Both the position numbers and the translations under genes were made by a program. Below, piece by piece: positions 26,796 to 35,107 of a stretch of DNA of 64,000 nucleotides (position 1 is its first letter; each line of letters starts with the position of its first letter). A model generated the notes under the pieces. The model did no database searches. It saw only the letters and a program-made list of their open reading frames with translations, and was not told where the DNA came from. Source of the stretch: Acinetobacter sp. S54 (GTDB taxonomy: Bacteria > Pseudomonadota > Gammaproteobacteria > Pseudomonadales > Moraxellaceae); assembly GCF_016624945.1 (NCBI RefSeq), contig NZ_JACVUI010000002.1:496001-560000 (forward strand), read 5' to 3'.

Positions 26796-28211
26796 TTAAC
26801 GCACTGAAACCGTTAAATAAGGAAATAAAAGTTCAGCATATTTACGGGTACTCCATAGACCTATGCCTTGATGATGAAATTCAGGAGCCAGAAAAGGCGT
26901 TAATTTACAAAACTTCAGCTCAAAACGATCTGTCTGGTCAACTTTAGTCTGCAAGTTTTGCAGTTGCTCATCCAGCACATGGCGAAATAGATAATCATGT
27001 AGAGGCTCGGCTTTACTCAAATTATTTTTATAAGGTAAGATTTTTGATGCATGTTGTTCTCCCCCCATCCAGTCATGAATAATCTGTCTTTCTGCTGGGG
27101 TAAATACGCCATACATTTTTCCCTCTGCATGACTGATCATTCGCCAAAACACACTTTCTTCTGGGTTACAATTCAATTTAATCCATTTTTTTTCTACCAG
27201 TTGATCAATAAAACTGCCAATCTCCTGAGGATTTGTCAGCCACTGATTGATAGTTTTACAACCAATCTCTTGCTGGTCGTTATGTACCCATTGCCCCACC
27301 AATGCTTTACGTTTGAGGATTGCATGAACTAAGTTTTCTAAATTAAGATTTTTAATGATGTGCACGGAGGATATCCCTTGCTGATTTAGGGCATAACCAC
27401 GTTTGACCTTTTCCATAAAAACTTCTTTATCTTTATATTTTTTATAAATATTTTCAAAAACTTTGAAAGATTTATGGGCATGTCCATTGTCTAAATTATC
27501 GATGGTAATATGCAAGTTAAAATATTTGGCATCGATACCCAACTCTTTTAGTTCATAATTGGTAATTAAAAGATGTAATGGGAGTTGTTCATAACCAAGA
27601 TTAAAACCAATAATTTCTGGGATAAATACAGGCGGTGCATACGCTAGAGCCAATTGAATAGCAGGTTGATGATAATATTCATCCTCAAGGAAAAGCTCAA
27701 AATCCTCCAGTCCTAGTTTGCGCAATAAATTATCATAGATACATACATGATTAGCTTTGGCTTGACCTAAACCTAATTCTTCCAGATAGATTAAAATCAG
27801 ATCATGAAAAACAGGATCACTCCAATATTTCATAAGGCTGTATAACCATGACCCATCAACTTTTTTTACAGGGGCCACCTTGATCAGAAATTCAAAAGCC
27901 TGCCCCACATTTTTAAAATATTCTCGCTCACTGCCCGCTTTGCGTCGATTTAAATAGTCTTGATAACATTGACCCACAATTTGATTTTCATTTTTATACC
28001 ATTCTTTAATGTCTTGAGGATGATGAGGTAACGAAATTTTATTGAGCTGAATCTTATCAAGTTCATCATTTAATAGATAAGTTGCTTTTTTCTCTTTTTC
28101 TAAGTTAGAAATATCGCTATCCAAAAAGAAAGAGACCAATTCATAATAATTTTTATGTTCATCCTGCAATAGATTCCCTAATGTTTTTTTTACAACTACA
28201 GGCATTTTCAT
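26796..28211 (-). CDS. iron-containing redox enzyme family protein (heme-oxygenase-like diiron fold)
   Basis: A 471-residue mostly helical protein of the heme-oxygenase-like superfamily annotated as iron-containing redox enzymes. The metal-binding helices are suggested by the Glu-rich segment FIPEIIGFNLGYEQLP (about 205-220) and by YFNLHITIDNLDNGHA (about 240-255), with the His-x3-Asp and following His expected for a diiron site. Related enzymes oxidise fatty acids, amines or amino acids. No partner gene is adjacent, no signal peptide is seen, and the substrate cannot be inferred. The start ATG 28211 follows GGAG. Confidence 0.7.
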   Translation of the reverse strand: MKMPVVVKKTLGNLLQDEHKNYYELVSFFLDSDISNLEKEKKATYLLNDELDKIQLNKISLPHHPQDIKEWYKNENQIVGQCYQDYLNRRKAGSEREYFKNVGQAFEFLIKVAPVKKVDGSWLYSLMKYWSDPVFHDLILIYLEELGLGQAKANHVCIYDNLLRKLGLEDFELFLEDEYYHQPAIQLALAYAPPVFIPEIIGFNLGYEQLPLHLLITNYELKELGIDAKYFNLHITIDNLDNGHAHKSFKVFENIYKKYKDKEVFMEKVKRGYALNQQGISSVHIIKNLNLENLVHAILKRKALVGQWVHNDQQEIGCKTINQWLTNPQEIGSFIDQLVEKKWIKLNCNPEESVFWRMISHAEGKMYGVFTPAERQIIHDWMGGEQHASKILPYKNNLSKAEPLHDYLFRHVLDEQLQNLQTKVDQTDRFELKFCKLTPFLAPEFHHQGIGLWSTRKYAELLFPYLTVSVR

Positions 28212-28423
28212 TCTCCGAATTGAAAATATAAAACTACCTTACGTTACTCCTCCCTTATTACTACCGAAATTTTGTTAAATCAGGTTAATGTTGAAATAGA
28301 AAAATTTAAAAACCTTTTATCTATCAACTAAATAAAAAAACCTTATCTTACATTTTAATATTTTGAATTACTTATTGAAATAATACGCGTTAAAATAATG
28401 AATACGTTAAGAAATATTCTTCT

Positions 28424-28827
28424 GAGACCTTAATATTTGGACAATTATGTAGGTTACTGGCTCAAAGGAAATTGGCTATTTTCTTTATTGAAAGTGCTTC
28501 AGCAGGCTATTTATCTTATCAATTGTTATTAAGTTATTTCTCAGAAAACATTTTACATGAAAGTCTGGTTTGTTATGATCTTAAAATGAAAGAAAATATA
28601 TTAAACATTCCACACAGTCTCTTAAAAAGTATAGGGCTGAATCCATTGAAATTACGGAAGAAATGATTAAAAAGACAAAAATATTTAAATCTGATATTTA
28701 TATTACCTATACAGGATTACTTAAATCAAGATGATCAGAAACTAAAGAAAAATCCATTTGAATTTTTTATTACATAGGTTATAAAAATAAACTTCATCAT
28801 TTCAAACACATATTTAAAAAAACCTAG
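28424..28827 (+). pseudogene. decayed CinA-family (nicotinamide-nucleotide amidase-like) gene
   Basis: The first frame reads LAQRKLAIFFIESASAGYLS (about 28457-28516) and continues to LVCYDLKMKENILNIPHSLL. After a one-base loss in an A run near 28625, the homology resumes in the next frame as AESIEITEEMIKKTKIFKSD. It then meets TGA at 28732 and 28759 and carries on as FYYIGYKNKLHHF to TAG 28825. The pattern ESASAGYL, CYD, AESI, TGLL follows the CinA C-terminal domain. One frameshift and two stops make it a pseudogene; the left boundary is uncertain. Confidence 0.7.
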
Positions 28828-29124
28828 AATTAAATTAAAAAAACTATTGAATAATATATCTAAAAGCATGATTAAAAAATTAATAAATAAGCAAAACACT
28901 TTATGTTTTTTTATGTTTCTTTTCTATCAACTCATATAACTACTGTTATATTTTTCAACCTCTAAAACCCTTAACTCGTTCAAAGTTATTTATTTTCCAA
29001 AATCCCTTCTTTACATTTAAATATAATGAAACAGGTTATCACTATTAATTAAAATAAAACATGTTTTAATCAAATCATCTGATTTACTCAGATATTATTT
29101 ATAACCAAAGTAAGGTGTAGAATC

Positions 29125-29295
29125 ATGAGTAATACCAACAATCAACGTAATGAAGAACGTAATAATCAACAGCAAAAAAATCCTAACCATGACAATCGTC
29201 AGCAACAACAGCAAAATGACAACCGTCAACAACAAGGGTCTAACCAAAAAGATGTTAATCAGCAAGGATCTAACCAAAATAATCAGCAAAAGTAA
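29125..29295 (+). CDS. small Gln/Asn-rich hydrophilic protein
   Basis: A 56-residue frame from ATG 29125 to TAA 29293-29295 encodes a low-complexity chain made almost only of Gln, Asn, Arg, Lys, Asp and Ser, with a repeated QQGSNQ unit. It has no Cys and no hydrophobic core, so it should be disordered. AAGGTG precedes the start by 9 bases. A perfect terminator follows at 29323. It sits beside the stress-type gene 29391, so a hydrophilin-like role in desiccation or osmotic stress is a guess. Confidence 0.6.
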   Translation: MSNTNNQRNEERNNQQQKNPNHDNRQQQQQNDNRQQQGSNQKDVNQQGSNQNNQQK

Positions 29296-29322
29296 TATTT
29301 GATTATTTTTCAATTCAAGCAT

Positions 29323-29357
29323 ATTTAGGAGAATAAAATTAATATTCTCCTAAATTT
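29323..29357 (+). terminator. Rho-independent terminator after the Gln/Asn-rich gene
   Basis: A perfect 13-base inverted repeat (29323-29335 and 29343-29355) with a 7-base loop and TTT on its right side. It separates the small gene from 29391. Confidence 0.75.
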
Positions 29358-29390
29358 CATCCAGAGTAAGAAACTTATTGGAGAATTATA

Positions 29391-29711
29391 ATGGCTAATC
29401 AACCGACCACGGATCAAAATGCTCAAGGTTTACAGTTAGACACAGATTCTCATAAACACTGGCGTGAAAATTATCAAACTCGCCCCTATTTTCAGGAAGC
29501 GCAACTTGAAACCGAAGATTTAGAGTATGACCGAGATTTTTCAAAGGCCTATGAGCTGGGTAGCCGTGCACGTTCAGCGTATAATCGTGATACACGATTT
29601 GAAGAAGTCGAAGGTAATCTGAAAGAGTCTTGGGAAGAACTTAAAGCTGAGTCAAGATTGAAATGGGAACATGCCAAGCAAGCTATGAAAGATGCATGGG
29701 ATAAAATATAA
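29391..29711 (+). CDS. small charged helical protein, stress-type hypothetical
   Basis: A 106-residue acidic protein without signal peptide. The first half carries HWRENYQTRPYFQ and LEYDRDFSKAYELG (about 22-55), a pattern found in small conserved proteins of Acinetobacter and Pseudomonas. The second half (about 70-106) is a charged amphipathic helix rich in Glu, Lys and Trp, reminiscent of CsbD-like stress proteins. GGAGA precedes the ATG. The function is unknown; gene order suggests a stress locus. Confidence 0.75.
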   Translation: MANQPTTDQNAQGLQLDTDSHKHWRENYQTRPYFQEAQLETEDLEYDRDFSKAYELGSRARSAYNRDTRFEEVEGNLKESWEELKAESRLKWEHAKQAMKDAWDKI

Positions 29712-29726
29712 AACCTGTGATCCTAT

Positions 29727-29763
29727 AAAATGAGCTTATTTAAAACATAAGCTCATTTTTTTG
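29727..29763 (+). terminator. Rho-independent terminator after 29391-29711
   Basis: The arms AAATGAGCTTAT (29728-29739) and ATAAGCTCATTT (29747-29758) are perfect complements, followed by a T run. It starts 16 bases after the stop codon. Confidence 0.9.
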
Positions 29764-29807
29764 CGTAGAATATTATCAACTATTTATTATAAGAACGAGT
29801 ATCCCAG

Positions 29808-30485
29808 ATGGATCTAATCGATATTTTTCTCCATGACACAACTTGGGGTCTTGTTATGGAAATCATCATTCGATGTTGTGTCATGTTCCTGCTTATTCTG
29901 ATTTTTTTAAAGCTTTCTGGAAAAAGGGGAATTAGACAACTCTCTATTTTCGAGATTGCAATTATTCTTAGTCTTGGAAGCGCGGCGGGCGACCCGATGT
30001 TTATTGATGATGCACCGATTGCTCAAGCTTTTGTGGTCATGTGTACCATTATTATTCTATACAGGCTTGTAACTTGGGCCATGATGAAAAGTAAAAAAAT
30101 TGAGATTTTTTTGGAAGGTAAGCCTTTATGTATTGTTGAAAACGGTCTGATGGTGACCCAGGATATGCGCAAAGAAAAATATTCCCATGATGAATTCTTT
30201 GCTGAAATGCGTCAGCAAAGTGTAGAACATTTGGGGCAAATTAAAGTGGCTCTATTGGAGACTGACGGGTGTCTAAGTATTTTGTTTTATGGCAAAGATG
30301 AAACAAAATGGGGGCTGCCGATATTTCCCAATCACTATAAAAAGTCAAAAAATTTGGATAGCGATGTTTTTTATTCGTGTATGTATTGCGGAATGACACA
30401 ACGTTTAATCCATTTAGATCATGAATGTCCTCGATGTAAAGGTAAAGACTGGGCAGAATCATTAAATACGGCACATATAAATTAA
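29808..30485 (+). CDS. DUF421 (YetF/YcaP-type) membrane protein with C-terminal zinc ribbon
   Basis: A 225-residue inner-membrane protein. Three hydrophobic segments (about 12-35, 42-60, 68-85) precede the soluble DUF421 domain with SGKRGIRQLSIFE (about 40) and VENGLMVTQDMRKEKYS (about 110). After this comes a C-terminal element with CMYC (about 192-195) and CPRC (about 209-212), a two-knuckle zinc ribbon of rubredoxin style. The molecular function of DUF421 proteins is not established. Confidence 0.85.
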   Translation: MDLIDIFLHDTTWGLVMEIIIRCCVMFLLILIFLKLSGKRGIRQLSIFEIAIILSLGSAAGDPMFIDDAPIAQAFVVMCTIIILYRLVTWAMMKSKKIEIFLEGKPLCIVENGLMVTQDMRKEKYSHDEFFAEMRQQSVEHLGQIKVALLETDGCLSILFYGKDETKWGLPIFPNHYKKSKNLDSDVFYSCMYCGMTQRLIHLDHECPRCKGKDWAESLNTAHIN

Positions 30486-30703
30486 TAGATACTAACGCTA
30501 TAGAGTTTCTTAATTATTTTTAAATATTTAAACCATAATTTGTTAACTCCTATTATATGGAGTTGGCGATAACTTTTACATCTATTCGGGGGGCTGATTG
30601 TAATCATTTAAAATACGAGTTAAATAATACAAAAAATCTTACAATATCGGAAAAATATTATAAATTCTTTTTCCTTATTTTTTTAATCGGCACTCCCTCT
30701 GTT

Positions 30704-30744
30704 AAAAAGAAGACAAAAGTAATGCTAACTTTTGTCTTCTTTTT
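30704..30744. terminator. long bidirectional terminator hairpin
   Basis: Two perfect 17-base arms (30704-30720 and 30728-30744) enclose a 7-base loop, with A and T runs at the ends. It lies 30 bases beyond the stop of the lipoprotein gene and could also end transcripts from the DUF421 side. Confidence 0.88.
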
Positions 30745-30773
30745 AAAGGCACTTAAATATAAGATATTTGAGC

Positions 30774-31019
30774 TTAAGGATTGGATTGAGCATGTCCAGT
30801 CTGGGCACTCGATGTACCCTGTTCAATCGCTACAGGAGCTGAAGTTTCTCGTAGGTCATCATGTATTTGGTTAGCTGGAGTTACAGGTTCTGCCTCCATA
30901 GAATGAGGAGTGGTTGTCTCACCTTGAGTTACGGGATCATTCGTATCTTGCTTTTTTTCACAGCCTGCCAGCATAAAAACAAAACTTAATGCTAAGCTGC
31001 TTGCCAATAATTTTTTCAT
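30774..31019 (-). CDS. small lipoprotein
   Basis: An 81-residue lipoprotein starting at ATG 31019 after the ribosome site AGGTAAAG; the frame extends upstream without support. The signal peptide MKKLLASSLALSFVFMLAGC ends in the lipobox LAGC with Cys near residue 20. The remainder is a disordered stretch rich in Thr, Glu, Pro and Gln, like the small membrane-anchored lipoproteins of Acinetobacter. No domain is recognisable. Confidence 0.8.
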   Translation of the reverse strand: MKKLLASSLALSFVFMLAGCEKKQDTNDPVTQGETTTPHSMEAEPVTPANQIHDDLRETSAPVAIEQGTSSAQTGHAQSNP

Positions 31020-31052
31020 TTTCTTTACCTCATGCTTAGTTGAATAAGTCAC

Positions 31053-31654
31053 TTAAATAAATCTCAATGACTTGTATTATTTATTTCTATGAATCATTTA
31101 TATATTTATACTCTCATATAAAATACATAAACCAATAAAGTACTTCCCCACTTCAACACAAAAAATTCGACAATAAAATTGTATAAACTTTATTTTAAGT
31201 ATTTTTATGTAAACTATTCTCTATATTTTTTAAGATAAAACTTAATACAGACAAGGTGTTAACCACAAAAAAATAAATCAAAATATTCACCACTACATTT
31301 TAAAACAAAACATCCAGATACAAATAATATCCTCAATACATTCATTGAATTTTACTTTTACTTATAATTTAAAAACTTATTTTAAATATTGATTTAATTT
31401 TCAAAAATAAGTAGTGTACAGATCGAGTAAATATTAATAATTCTATAGTTTCAAAATTTATTTTTATTTAAAAAAAATGAAAACTTCCGAAAATGATAAT
31501 TATTTTTCCGAAAATGAGATTATATAGGAAGATGCTCTGGTGATATTTTAATTCTAGCTAGACAGGTAAAGCTCTAAATAAAATTTGGATAAGAACATTA
31601 TTTAGAACTTACTAGCAAAGATAAGGGTTTATGATATTTCAAGGAGTTAGAGAA
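31053..31654. other. 602-base AT-rich regulatory spacer
   Basis: The spacer before the meta-cleavage operon is extremely AT-rich. The only structure I see is the direct-repeat pair at 31485-31517. No coding signal was found. Confidence 0.6.
31485..31517 (+). promoter_or_regulatory. tandem operator: two TTCCGAAAATGA repeats 21 bases apart
   Basis: TTCCGAAAATGA occurs at 31485-31496 and again at 31506-31517. The 21-base phase equals two helical turns, the spacing favoured by AraC-family dimers. It lies about 140 bases before the monooxygenase start. The convergent AraC gene at 35104 is the natural candidate regulator. Confidence 0.5.
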
Positions 31655-33274
31655 ATGAATAAAAATCCAACCAAGACAGATTTCGATGTTATTCAAATAG
31701 GTTATGGCCCTGTTAGTAAAGTTTCAGCTTTATTATTAGAGAAATTAGGCTGGAGTGTCGGAATATTTGAACGATGGGGCGAGGTCTATCCTTTACCAAG
31801 AGCAGTCTGTATTGATCATGAAATCTATAGAATGCTGCATGCCGCAGGCTTGGGAAAGATTGTAAATCAGGTTACTCAACCCGCTCCAGCTTATCGTTGG
31901 TTTAACAAGGACTGGAAAGAACTGTTAAAAATAGACTGGCCACAGGGTTCTGTTTCGGGCACATGTGAAGTTAGATTTATTCATCAGCCCTCTTTTGAAA
32001 AAGAACTCGACCTTGAAGTTAGAAACAGAAACCAAATCCATGTCTATTTTGAACATGAATGTATACAAATTCAGCAATTTTCAGATCATGTTTTGGTTGA
32101 AGTAAAAGATATCATCAGTGGTGAAACTAAGACATATTCAGCTAAATATCTTCTCGGTGTGGATGGTGCAAATAGTTTGGTTCGAGAATCACAAAATATC
32201 TCGCGTACCGATCTAGGATTTGAAGCTGATTGGCTTGTGGTTGATTACACGCTCAATGAAAATCTTACAGCGAAAGACTTAGGTCTGGTGGAATGTGGTC
32301 AATATTGCAACCCTGAACGCCCAACGACAATTGTACCTGGCGGAACAATAGATGGTCGAGAAAATAGACGCTGGGAATTTATGCGTTTACCTCATGAAAC
32401 TAGAGAGGAAATGCTTCAGGAAGATAAAGTTCATGCTTTATTAGGTAACTGGATTAAACCTGAACAAGGCCATCTGGTACGTCATGCATTATATACATTC
32501 CGTTCTCTTATTACCGATACATGGGTGAATGAACGTATTATTCTTGCAGGAGATGCCGCACACGTTATGCCTCCATTTATGGGGCAAGGAATGTGTGCGG
32601 GGCTGCGTGATGTATGGAATTTAAGTTGGAAATTACACAAAGTTTTGAGTCATCAAGCGGCTCCTGAATTTCTAAAAACGTATGAGCTTGAACGTAAACC
32701 TCATGTTACAGAAGTGATTAAACTTTCGATGTTTCTCGGTAGCATTATTTGTATGCCTGATCAGGATCAAGCTCAAAAACGAGATGCAGCCTTTCTCTCA
32801 GATCATCCTCCACAGCTTCAACCGTTTCCACACCTCACTTCTGGTCTATTAGCTCAAGATGATCAGGGTAAGCCATTACATGGTGCAGGAATGCTTTCTC
32901 CACATGGCATGGTCCGCTTTCAACGTAGAACGGGCAGATTGGACCGCTTCACGGATTGCAATAAATTTAAACTGTTGATCGATCAGTCTATCGATCTAAC
33001 TGGATTTGATGCTTACCTTACTTCATTGATCCAACAATTAGATATTCAAATCATCCCTGTTGCCCCAAAAGAACATGCTTTAGATCATCAATTTGCCGAT
33101 ACCCAAGGGCAGATCTTATCTTTCATGAATTCGCTATCAGTACATGCACTCCTAGTTCGACCAGATCACTATGTTTTTGGGACAGCTAAAAATAAGCAAG
33201 AATTGAGTTGCATTCTCTCGCAACTCAAAGAGCAAATTGCACAATTTGATTGTCAATTGGAACTGATTGCTTGA
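31655..33274 (+). CDS. FAD-dependent aromatic hydroxylase (MhpA type)
   Basis: I choose ATG 31655 because AAGGAG lies just upstream; the frame opens 8 codons earlier. The 539-residue protein is a PheA/TfdB/MhpA-type flavoprotein hydroxylase. The FAD-binding motif is IGYGPVSKV near the N-terminus (the last Gly of GxGxxG is Ser), and the GD motif ILAGDAAHVMPPFMGQGMC is near residue 300. MhpA-type enzymes hydroxylate a phenol ortho to an existing hydroxyl to prepare it for ring cleavage. Together with the dioxygenase and hydrolase that follow it forms a three-step meta pathway. The aromatic substrate is not identifiable. Confidence 0.85.
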   Translation: MNKNPTKTDFDVIQIGYGPVSKVSALLLEKLGWSVGIFERWGEVYPLPRAVCIDHEIYRMLHAAGLGKIVNQVTQPAPAYRWFNKDWKELLKIDWPQGSVSGTCEVRFIHQPSFEKELDLEVRNRNQIHVYFEHECIQIQQFSDHVLVEVKDIISGETKTYSAKYLLGVDGANSLVRESQNISRTDLGFEADWLVVDYTLNENLTAKDLGLVECGQYCNPERPTTIVPGGTIDGRENRRWEFMRLPHETREEMLQEDKVHALLGNWIKPEQGHLVRHALYTFRSLITDTWVNERIILAGDAAHVMPPFMGQGMCAGLRDVWNLSWKLHKVLSHQAAPEFLKTYELERKPHVTEVIKLSMFLGSIICMPDQDQAQKRDAAFLSDHPPQLQPFPHLTSGLLAQDDQGKPLHGAGMLSPHGMVRFQRRTGRLDRFTDCNKFKLLIDQSIDLTGFDAYLTSLIQQLDIQIIPVAPKEHALDHQFADTQGQILSFMNSLSVHALLVRPDHYVFGTAKNKQELSCILSQLKEQIAQFDCQLELIA

Positions 33275-33287
33275 AAGGAGAATTGTG

Positions 33288-34232
33288 ATGACAGATATAT
33301 TTATTAAACATGTCGCCCTGAATATCCCTGAACAGGATGTTGAATTGGCCAAGGCATTTTATCAGGATTTTGGATTACGAATTTCTCATGAAGCAGCAAA
33401 TCGCATCAATATTTACTGCGATGGTGTTGATCATCCCAGTATTGTGCTCTTGATAGGTCATCAAGATAAGGCTTTAGATCATCTAGAAATAGGGGTGAGC
33501 AATCGCAAGATGCAAAAAATTAAAGCACGATTAGATCAACATCACATCGAGAGCCATATTCAATTTGGACAGTCCGAAATAGGAATCTGGTTTTCTGATC
33601 CTCAGGGTATTTTATTTCATGTTATAGAAGCGGAAGACAGCTATAAAGAAATTGCTGTTAATCCCTTTATGATTAATGCGCCAGGACATAAAAATCGTAT
33701 TAATCAGGGTGCTTTACCCCCTAAATCGACATTGCCAGCAATTCGACCACGGCGCATGGGACACGTTTTGTTATTTACACCTGATGTGAATGCCTCACTC
33801 AAATTTTTAGAACAAATATTTGAAATGCGTTTATCAGATCGTTCAGGAAATGGGGTAGTTTTCACTCATTGCGCCGAAGGCAGTGAACATCATGTCATTG
33901 CGTTTGCTAAATCCAGCCATATCGGATTTCATCATGCGAGCTTTTTAGTGAATTCTCCAGATGAAGTCGGATTAGGTGGACAGCGTATGCAGGAAAAAGG
34001 ACATCAAAAAGGCTGGGGATTTGGCCGGCATTCTATCGGATCAAACTTCTTTTATTATGTGGCAGATCCATGGGGAAGCTATGTGGAGTATTACGCAGAC
34101 ATGGATTACATCCAAAATAGTAATGAATGGCGAGCTAAAAATTGGCCTCCGGAAGATGCTTTACATTCATGGGGTCCTCAACCGCCCCACGACTTTACTC
34201 ACAACTATGAACCAAATCATTTACGCGCCTAA
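33288..34232 (+). CDS. two-domain VOC extradiol dioxygenase
   Basis: A 314-residue type I extradiol dioxygenase-like protein starting at ATG 33288 after AAAGGAG. It has two vicinal-oxygen-chelate repeats (about 5-120 and 150-290). The second holds the likely 2-His-1-Glu iron site: His in RMGHVLLFT, His in FHHASFLV and Glu in SYVEYYAD. It probably cleaves the catechol made by the hydroxylase. The closest subfamily is uncertain. Confidence 0.82.
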   Translation: MTDIFIKHVALNIPEQDVELAKAFYQDFGLRISHEAANRINIYCDGVDHPSIVLLIGHQDKALDHLEIGVSNRKMQKIKARLDQHHIESHIQFGQSEIGIWFSDPQGILFHVIEAEDSYKEIAVNPFMINAPGHKNRINQGALPPKSTLPAIRPRRMGHVLLFTPDVNASLKFLEQIFEMRLSDRSGNGVVFTHCAEGSEHHVIAFAKSSHIGFHHASFLVNSPDEVGLGGQRMQEKGHQKGWGFGRHSIGSNFFYYVADPWGSYVEYYADMDYIQNSNEWRAKNWPPEDALHSWGPQPPHDFTHNYEPNHLRA

Positions 34233-34252
34233 TATTTAAAAGGAATTATGCT

Positions 34253-35107
34253 ATGAAACTTGCAAAATTTAGTATCGATAACACCATTTCATTTGGTTTA
34301 GTAACCCAAGATGGAATTATTGATTTTAAGAAAATTAATCTGCCCTACTCTGATTTAGAAAGTTTAATCTGGGCTGGAAATGATGCTTTGGCTTTTGTTC
34401 AGCAATCATGTACTGGCGTTAGTGCGCATTATTCACTTTCAGATGTTACATTTTTAGCACCAATTTCTCGTCCTGGAAAATTTCTAGCAATTGGTATGAA
34501 TTATAAAAAGCATCAGGAAGAAGCGGACAAGCTAGGCGTAGAAAAACGCAGTCATCAAACATGGTTTAACAAACAAATAACCTGTATTAATGATCCTTTT
34601 GGTGATATTCATCCTGGCGTAACTGAAAAATTAGACTATGAAGTCGAGTTAGGAATTATTATTGGTAAAAAATCTAAATATCTAACAATAGAAAATGTAC
34701 GTGATTCCATTTTTGGTTATGTCGTTGTGAATGACGTTTCTGCTCGTGATTGGCAATTCCACACTCCAACGTTTACCATGGGTAAATCATTTGACACACA
34801 TGGTCCAATTGGCCCGTGGATCGTAACTGCAGATGAAATCGAGGATCCACAAAATCTGGAATTACGCTGTTATGTGAATGGTGAATTACGTCAGGAAAAC
34901 AACACGTCTGAAATGATACACAACATCAATGATCAACTCATTTATTTATCTAATGCGTTTACGCTTGAACCCTGCGATATTATTGCGACAGGAACACCAG
35001 AAGGTGTGGGTGTTGCCATGGAACCACCTGTCTTTTTAAAAGAGGGTGATCTTGTTACCTGTGAAATCGAACACATTGGAAGTATCAGAAATAAAGTCAC
35101 ACGTTAA
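34253..35107 (+). CDS. fumarylacetoacetate hydrolase (FAH) family hydrolase/hydratase
   Basis: A 284-residue FAH-superfamily protein. The blocks FLAIGMNYKKHQEEA, DYEVELGIIIGK (metal-binding Glu residues) and GYVVVNDVSARDWQ define the active site. In a meta-cleavage operon the enzyme would hydrolyse or hydrate the ring-cleavage product. Its stop TAA overlaps the stop of the convergent AraC gene (TTAA at 35104-35107). Confidence 0.87.
   Translation: MKLAKFSIDNTISFGLVTQDGIIDFKKINLPYSDLESLIWAGNDALAFVQQSCTGVSAHYSLSDVTFLAPISRPGKFLAIGMNYKKHQEEADKLGVEKRSHQTWFNKQITCINDPFGDIHPGVTEKLDYEVELGIIIGKKSKYLTIENVRDSIFGYVVVNDVSARDWQFHTPTFTMGKSFDTHGPIGPWIVTADEIEDPQNLELRCYVNGELRQENNTSEMIHNINDQLIYLSNAFTLEPCDIIATGTPEGVGVAMEPPVFLKEGDLVTCEIEHIGSIRNKVTR

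Noticed and set aside
29095..29322. Leu/Ile-rich minus-strand frame
   Set aside because: It is the antisense reading of the Gln/Asn codons of 29125-29295; CAA/AAC repeats read as Leu/Val on the other strand.
30557..30874. 105-codon plus-strand frame
   Set aside because: It runs through the terminator hairpin at 30704-30744 and into the antisense of the lipoprotein gene.
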